Of a stretch of 64,000 nt of DNA, positions 59,805 to 64,000 are shown piece by piece (the first letter of the stretch is position 1; every line of letters begins with the position of its first letter). Source of the DNA: an uncultured Planctomycetaceae bacterium (GTDB lineage Bacteria > Planctomycetota > Planctomycetia > Pirellulales > Pirellulaceae); NCBI GenBank assembly GCA_903863885.1, contig CAIPEB010000292.1, positions 55,742 through 119,741 on the forward strand, in the 5' to 3' direction. The position numbers and the translations under genes were made by a program. Under the pieces are notes generated by a model. The model saw only the letters and a program-made list of their open reading frames with translations, was not told the DNA's origin and made no database searches.

Positions 59805-62062
59805 CGATCCCCGGACGAACTCGCACTGCTGCGGCGGCGAGTGCCCCAGATCAGCAGCAGCGAGGCCAGCAGCATAGTCACGGCGGCAGCCGCCAGCCAC
59901 ATCCGCGGCATATGCTCCTGCTCCGCGAGCCCCCATCCGGATCTCTGCAGCGCATCGCGATATATCATGATCAGCAGGAGCAATCCGTTGTGGACGACGT
60001 GCAGCAGCATGCCCGGCAGCACGCTCCCCGTCCGCGAACAAACCCACCCCAGCATCAAGCCGAGAAACGCGCTTGGCAAGAGCCGTTCGATCGACAAGCC
60101 GCTCGTCACCACCACGTGAAACGTTCCGAACAGCACGGCCGTAATCAGGATCGTTCCGGCAGCGGAGAACCTCTGCCGCAGCGCCGCAAACAGGTATCCG
60201 CGAAAGAACAGTTCCTCGCACACGGCGGGGATCACCGCGAGCGCGAACAGGACGAAGGCGGGCGAAAGCTGACGAAGCGCCTCGACGACCTTCTCGGCAC
60301 CCTGAATCTGTTCGGGCGACAAGGTGTTGAACCCGATCGTGCGGCTGAACAGAACCAACTCGTGCGCCAGAGGCCAAAGCGAACATCCGAACATCGCTGC
60401 CGCGGCAAAGCCGGCAACCGCTGCCGGACCGATGCGGAATGCATCACGCAACCGGACGCTCTGGAGGGCCGACGAGACGGCCGGGAACCCGGCAAAAAGG
60501 GCCGCCGTGATCAAGCCCGAGAGCGCCAACCGGATGCTCATCGACAACCAGTCCAGGCGCTGCAGGCCGTTGGCGAGCAGGAAATAGACGGGGAAAAGCA
60601 CGGCAAGCAGCAACAGGGCGCCCGATACACTGGGCGCGGTGCGCGACTCCGGGCGGCGCAGCAGCAGATCCGACCACGTCGCCTGACTGCCGTAGAGAAT
60701 CGCGTCGGTGCCGAATATCCTCGCGGCCACCGCAATCGCGGCCACTGCGTAGATCGCCGTGGACATAACCGCTACGGTCGCCAGCGTCGCATTGACCTGA
60801 CCCTCCATCAAGTCTCGAGCCAGCAACACGATGTTGACCAGCGGCAGAATGGAAAACATGCCATCGAACTTAAGTCCCGGCATGAGGCTGAGCATGCCCG
60901 GAGCCAGCGACAGCAGCATCAGGGGAATCAGGTAGGCCTGAGCTTCCTTGAAACTGCGGGCAAAACTCGTAACGGCCAGAAGGATCGCCGAAAAGAACGC
61001 CGCAAAAAGGATCAGCAGAGCAAACACCTGCGCGACAAGCACCGGCGGCAGTCCATTCGGCCCGAACACGGCCTCACTCAGACCGGTACTCACCAAGGTC
61101 ACGGTCATGGCGAACAGGTTGGCAACGGCAGTCAGCAACGCGACGGTGACCACCGCCACGTATTTGGCGGTCAGCAGACTGAGCCGAGGCACCGGCGCGG
61201 CCATCAGCGATTCGAGAGTCCCGCGCTCGCGTTCTCCCGCCGTGAGATCGATCGCCGGATACACCGCCCCGGTAATCGTCATCAGGATCAGGATCAACGG
61301 TATCAACGTGGTGAGCGAAACCGCGGGACGCGCATCGCGGATTGCCCGGACCTCACTCTCGATCGGCGGACGTGTATTCACGCCCACCACCTGCAACCGC
61401 TCGACCAGGTACTGCTCGTTAAATGCACCGAAGCGGCGCTGCAGGTAATCCACTCCGATCTGGCTCAAGGACGACGATTCTCGATAGAGCAATTGGACCT
61501 GCAGCGTCCGGCCCGGCCGCGCAGCATTGGGCCGACGAACGACAACGCCGACGTCGACTTGTCCGGCCGCAACCGGCTTTTCGAGGTTTGTACCGCTCCA
61601 CCACTGGATCGTCGGCTCCGGACCGGCCTGCTCGCCGCCCACGCTCGATGCGGGCGACTTCTGCTGGTCTTCCGATTTCCGCATCGCCTGCCTGCGGCGA
61701 AGCACCTCCTCGGACAGCAGCATGTAATTGCGGAACTGCTCGTTGTCCTCCTTCGCGACATCCAACCCGATGACGCAGGTGAACTGGGTCTTGTTGCTGC
61801 GCGGAGACGACAGCAGCCTGTTGAACAGAATGCTCAGCAGCGGATAGACCAGCAGCGGCATCAGCACGAGCGTCACAATGGTTCGGCGATCGCGCAGTGT
61901 TTCCCGCAGCTCTTTCAAGCAGAGACGCAGCAGGCGTCCCGACGCGCGACGCTTTGGACGTGCGGCCCCCGTCGGAACCGGAGACGCCCCGGTTTCCTGC
62001 GAGGAAGCAGCCGCGTTGGGTGCGCCGAGCGATCGGCTACTGTCGAGGCCTTCGTGATTCAT
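59801..62062 (-). CDS. ABC-2 permease (NatB type) fused to CPBP protease
   Basis: A 753-residue protein. Residues 40-450 are an ABC-2/NatB permease: helix LVLMPLLVYPLLSILF, a long extracytoplasmic loop, and GERERGTLESLMAAPVPRLS. Residues 470-720 form a CPBP intramembrane protease (LFALAVIPAVCEELFFRGYL, GTFHVVV, LPGMLLHVVHNGLLL). CPBP domains occur in prenyl endopeptidases. The fusion with an exporter permease is notable. Upstream in-frame codons to 62275 are low complexity, so the ATG at 62062 is taken. Confidence 0.88.
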   Translation of the reverse strand: MNHEGLDSSRSLGAPNAAASSQETGASPVPTGAARPKRRASGRLLRLCLKELRETLRDRRTIVTLVLMPLLVYPLLSILFNRLLSSPRSNKTQFTCVIGLDVAKEDNEQFRNYMLLSEEVLRRRQAMRKSEDQQKSPASSVGGEQAGPEPTIQWWSGTNLEKPVAAGQVDVGVVVRRPNAARPGRTLQVQLLYRESSSLSQIGVDYLQRRFGAFNEQYLVERLQVVGVNTRPPIESEVRAIRDARPAVSLTTLIPLILILMTITGAVYPAIDLTAGERERGTLESLMAAPVPRLSLLTAKYVAVVTVALLTAVANLFAMTVTLVSTGLSEAVFGPNGLPPVLVAQVFALLILFAAFFSAILLAVTSFARSFKEAQAYLIPLMLLSLAPGMLSLMPGLKFDGMFSILPLVNIVLLARDLMEGQVNATLATVAVMSTAIYAVAAIAVAARIFGTDAILYGSQATWSDLLLRRPESRTAPSVSGALLLLAVLFPVYFLLANGLQRLDWLSMSIRLALSGLITAALFAGFPAVSSALQSVRLRDAFRIGPAAVAGFAAAAMFGCSLWPLAHELVLFSRTIGFNTLSPEQIQGAEKVVEALRQLSPAFVLFALAVIPAVCEELFFRGYLFAALRQRFSAAGTILITAVLFGTFHVVVTSGLSIERLLPSAFLGLMLGWVCSRTGSVLPGMLLHVVHNGLLLLIMIYRDALQRSGWGLAEQEHMPRMWLAAAAVTMLLASLLLIWGTRRRSSASSSGDR

Positions 62063-62121
62063 AGGTTCGTCCCGACGCCTGCCAGGAACGCAGACGCACG
62101 AGTTGCGATCTCCAGCGGACA

Positions 62122-62880
62122 CTATCCGGCGGCCGGCAACGGACCGATCACCGGTTGCCCCAGCAGGCCGATGAACATATCGACCAGGGACTCGCGTCCC
62201 GTCAACTGCTGCAGGTCCCGCAGCGTGCCTTCGTATTCCAGTCGCCCTTGATGCAGCAACCCGAAGCGGTCGCACAATCGCTGAGCCTCATCCAATTGAT
62301 GAGTGCTGACGATGATCGCCTTGCCCTGCTTGCGGAGGTGAGCGATGTACTCGAACACGACCTGGCTGCCGATCACATCCAGACCGCGGGTGGGCTCGTC
62401 CAGCAACATGATGGGCGGATCGTGGATGAGGGCGCGGCCAAGCGTAACCCGCTGCTTCTGGCCCGTGCTCAACACGGCGCACCGCCGGTCCAGCAGCGTG
62501 TCGATCTGCAGCAACTCGGAAAGCCCCTGCAGACGCTCCTGTGCCACGTCGAACGGCACTCCGTACAGATCGGCGAAGAACAACAGCATTTCCCGAACGG
62601 TCAGCCAGGGATAAACACCATCTTCGGCCGTCACCAGCCCGATTCGCGACTTTACTTCGTCACTGGCGCTCGACGTCCGAAACCCGTCTACCTCGGCATA
62701 TCCATCGTCAGGTCGCAACAGCCCCACAATCATCCGCACGGTGGTGGTCTTGCCGGCGCCGTTGGGCCCGAGAAGACCGTAGACCTCGCCGGCCGCGACG
62801 GAGAACGAAACGCGATCCACCGCAAGCACGTCGCGGCCGCCGGCCTGAAACCGCTTCACAAGCTGTTCGACACGAATCAT
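62122..62880 (-). CDS. ABC transporter ATPase (NatA type)
   Basis: A 252-residue ATPase with Walker A GPNGAGKTTT, signature LSTGQKQRVTLGRAL, Walker B IMLLDEPTRGLD, and the switch histidine in VSTHQLDEA. It sits 59 bases before the permease gene on the same strand and should drive it. NatAB-type pairs export sodium ions, but the substrate here is not fixed by sequence. Confidence 0.93.
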   Translation of the reverse strand: MIRVEQLVKRFQAGGRDVLAVDRVSFSVAAGEVYGLLGPNGAGKTTTVRMIVGLLRPDDGYAEVDGFRTSSASDEVKSRIGLVTAEDGVYPWLTVREMLLFFADLYGVPFDVAQERLQGLSELLQIDTLLDRRCAVLSTGQKQRVTLGRALIHDPPIMLLDEPTRGLDVIGSQVVFEYIAHLRKQGKAIIVSTHQLDEAQRLCDRFGLLHQGRLEYEGTLRDLQQLTGRESLVDMFIGLLGQPVIGPLPAAG

Positions 62881-62980
62881 GAAACAGGCAACTACCGTTG
62901 AAACGTCACGAACTGAAGGCCGTATTGTCCCACACATGCCGCCCCACGGTCCCCGGCAGATTGGGGGCCGTCGCCCGGCG

Positions 62981-63658
62981 TCATTTCTTGTCGGAGGCAG
63001 CGAGGCACTTCAAGCGGATATTGCGCCACCGGACCTCGTAAGGTCCCTCGCCGCCCGCGATGCCGTGCACCTGGAGGCCGATGAACCCGCAGTTCATCTT
63101 GCTCTTCTCGTCGACAAGATCGGCAACCGGCACACCGTTGACCCAGGTCTTGATCGACTTGCCCACAGCCAGGACGCGATATTGGTTCCACTCCCCGTTC
63201 TTGAAAGCCGCGTTGGCCTTCGGGTCGTCGAGCTTTTCGCTCAGCCAGCCCGTATCAAGAGCTTCCCCGTAAATGTAACCGGCGGTTCCGTTGGTGGCGA
63301 TTTCCACCTGCGGCCCGTGGACCCGTCCGTTATGGAAATCCGCCGTGCTTTTTGAGCGGATCTGCACGCCCGAATTGAGCTGATCGTCCACCTTCACCTC
63401 GAATGTCAACTCAAAGTCGCTGTAGTCCTTGTCGGTGCACAGGAACGAATTAGGACTGCCTTCGCTGGTCTTGCCGACAATCGTGCCGCCCTCGACACGG
63501 TAGGTCGCCGTGCCGTTCTTCTGCGTCCAGCCCGACAGGCTCTTGCCGTCGAACAGGCTTACCCAGCCATCCTGATCCGTCTCGGCGGCGCATGCTGAAG
63601 CGCAGATTGACAGGACCACCACCCCGATCGACCAACTGAATCGTGTGTCAAACCGCAT
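62981..63658 (-). CDS. DUF1080 secreted protein (3-keto-disaccharide hydrolase-like)
   Basis: A 225-residue protein with a signal peptide (SIGVVVLSICASACAAE) and the concanavalin-like DUF1080 domain: WVSLFDGKSLSGW, NSGVQIRSKS, NGRVHGPQVEIA and NQYRVLAVGKSIKTWVNGV. The family is very common in planctomycetes and includes glycoside or 3-keto-sugar hydrolases. AAAGGT seven bases before the ATG at 63658 decides the start. A partial group II intron lies upstream on the same strand. Confidence 0.92.
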   Translation of the reverse strand: MRFDTRFSWSIGVVVLSICASACAAETDQDGWVSLFDGKSLSGWTQKNGTATYRVEGGTIVGKTSEGSPNSFLCTDKDYSDFELTFEVKVDDQLNSGVQIRSKSTADFHNGRVHGPQVEIATNGTAGYIYGEALDTGWLSEKLDDPKANAAFKNGEWNQYRVLAVGKSIKTWVNGVPVADLVDEKSKMNCGFIGLQVHGIAGGEGPYEVRWRNIRLKCLAASDKK

Positions 63659-63861
63659 ACGCGACCTTTCTGAATTGAATGTTGTATTGCCGATCAAACG
63701 ACCCGGCGACGCCTGAGACTCGGATGACCGCGAAAACGCGACGCAGTCCGCGTGCATTCTAATCCGAAGCGGATGCCGACGCATTCGCCCCGAAGAGTCA
63801 AACCGGCGCTAAAAGTTACGCACAAGCCCTCCTTGCGGGATGAAAAGGAGGCTGAAACGCA

Positions 63862-64000
63862 ATCGAGTAGGGTGGACCTTGGAGATCAGCCAAGGCCCAG
63901 CCCTCTCACAGAACCGTACGTACGGGTCCGTATACGGCTCATGTTTCAAGTAATCTCAAATAGCTTGGGGCAAAACCCCGGTTTCGATGTCGGTTAGCTC
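63862..64000 (-). mobile_element. 3' end of a group II intron, cut by right edge
   Basis: On the minus strand GAGCCGTA pairs with TACGGTTC around a short upper stem, closed by a 4-base loop and carrying a two-base CG bulge: the catalytic domain V with its AGC triad (63911-63940). Next comes domain VI, where TGGGCCTTGG pairs with CCAAGGTCCA, and then CACCCTACTCGAT, a usual intron 3' end, at about 63862. The rest of the intron, including any reverse transcriptase, lies beyond the window. Confidence 0.72.

Noticed and set aside
59912..62251. 779-codon plus-strand frame over the ABC permease
   Set aside because: The permease-CPBP protein on the minus strand is consistent; the plus frame is Gln/Arg/His-rich low complexity.

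Overview
The window looks like a chromosomal segment from a planctomycete. Supporting signs are GC-rich coding DNA, a PknB-like kinase with a planctomycete-type N-terminal extension, a DUF1080 secreted protein, secreted Calx-beta proteins with a LESLExR-type N-terminal motif, a YTV-like valine/tyrosine-repeat secreted protein, several lineage-style secreted hypotheticals, sparse Shine-Dalgarno use, and many short leaders. No rRNA, tRNA or CRISPR array was seen.

Left part (1-22046), mostly housekeeping and lineage genes: a secreted hypothetical cut by the left edge, a Ski2-like helicase, a Ser/Thr kinase, a YgiQ radical SAM protein, an FHA protein, pyrE, a possible PD-(D/E)XK-like protein, an NRDE/TANGO2 protein, a Gfo/Idh/MocA oxidoreductase, FabH, oligoendopeptidase F, the YTV-like protein, a BRCT-MerR-TPR protein, and two tandem Calx-beta paralogues on the minus strand. 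The two paralogues keep the same promoter and the same upstream palindrome.

Centre (about 22410-49960), the main item: a hybrid lipid-polyketide-peptide biosynthetic cluster. In order it has a fatty acyl-AMP ligase with its own carrier domain, a fully reducing PKS (KS-AT-DH-ER-KR-ACP), a strange second PKS protein (KS with the first catalytic His replaced by Gln, gutted AT, ACP, CurM-like sulfotransferase), an NRPS (C-A-PCP-C-TE, adenylation pocket resembling ornithine activators), a PvdE/SyrD-type ABC exporter, MacA- and MacB-like proteins and a GT1 glycosyltransferase. A TolC-family lipoprotein follows, convergent on the other strand. A workable model is: an activated fatty acid is extended and reduced, passed to a non-condensing sulfation station, coupled to a basic amino acid, released by the TE, and exported in two steps as in the pyoverdine PvdE/PvdRT-OpmQ system, with possible glycosylation. 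The product is not known to me.

Right part (50124-64000): a secreted hypothetical, a YbaK-type deacylase, a polytopic membrane protein, nadA with a MazG-like gene, a FliN/SpoA-domain protein, a secreted hypothetical, trpG/pabA, moeA, a ZIP transporter, a NatA/NatB-type ABC pair whose permease is fused to a CPBP protease, a DUF1080 protein and, at the right edge, the 3' end (domains V and VI) of a group II intron on the minus strand.
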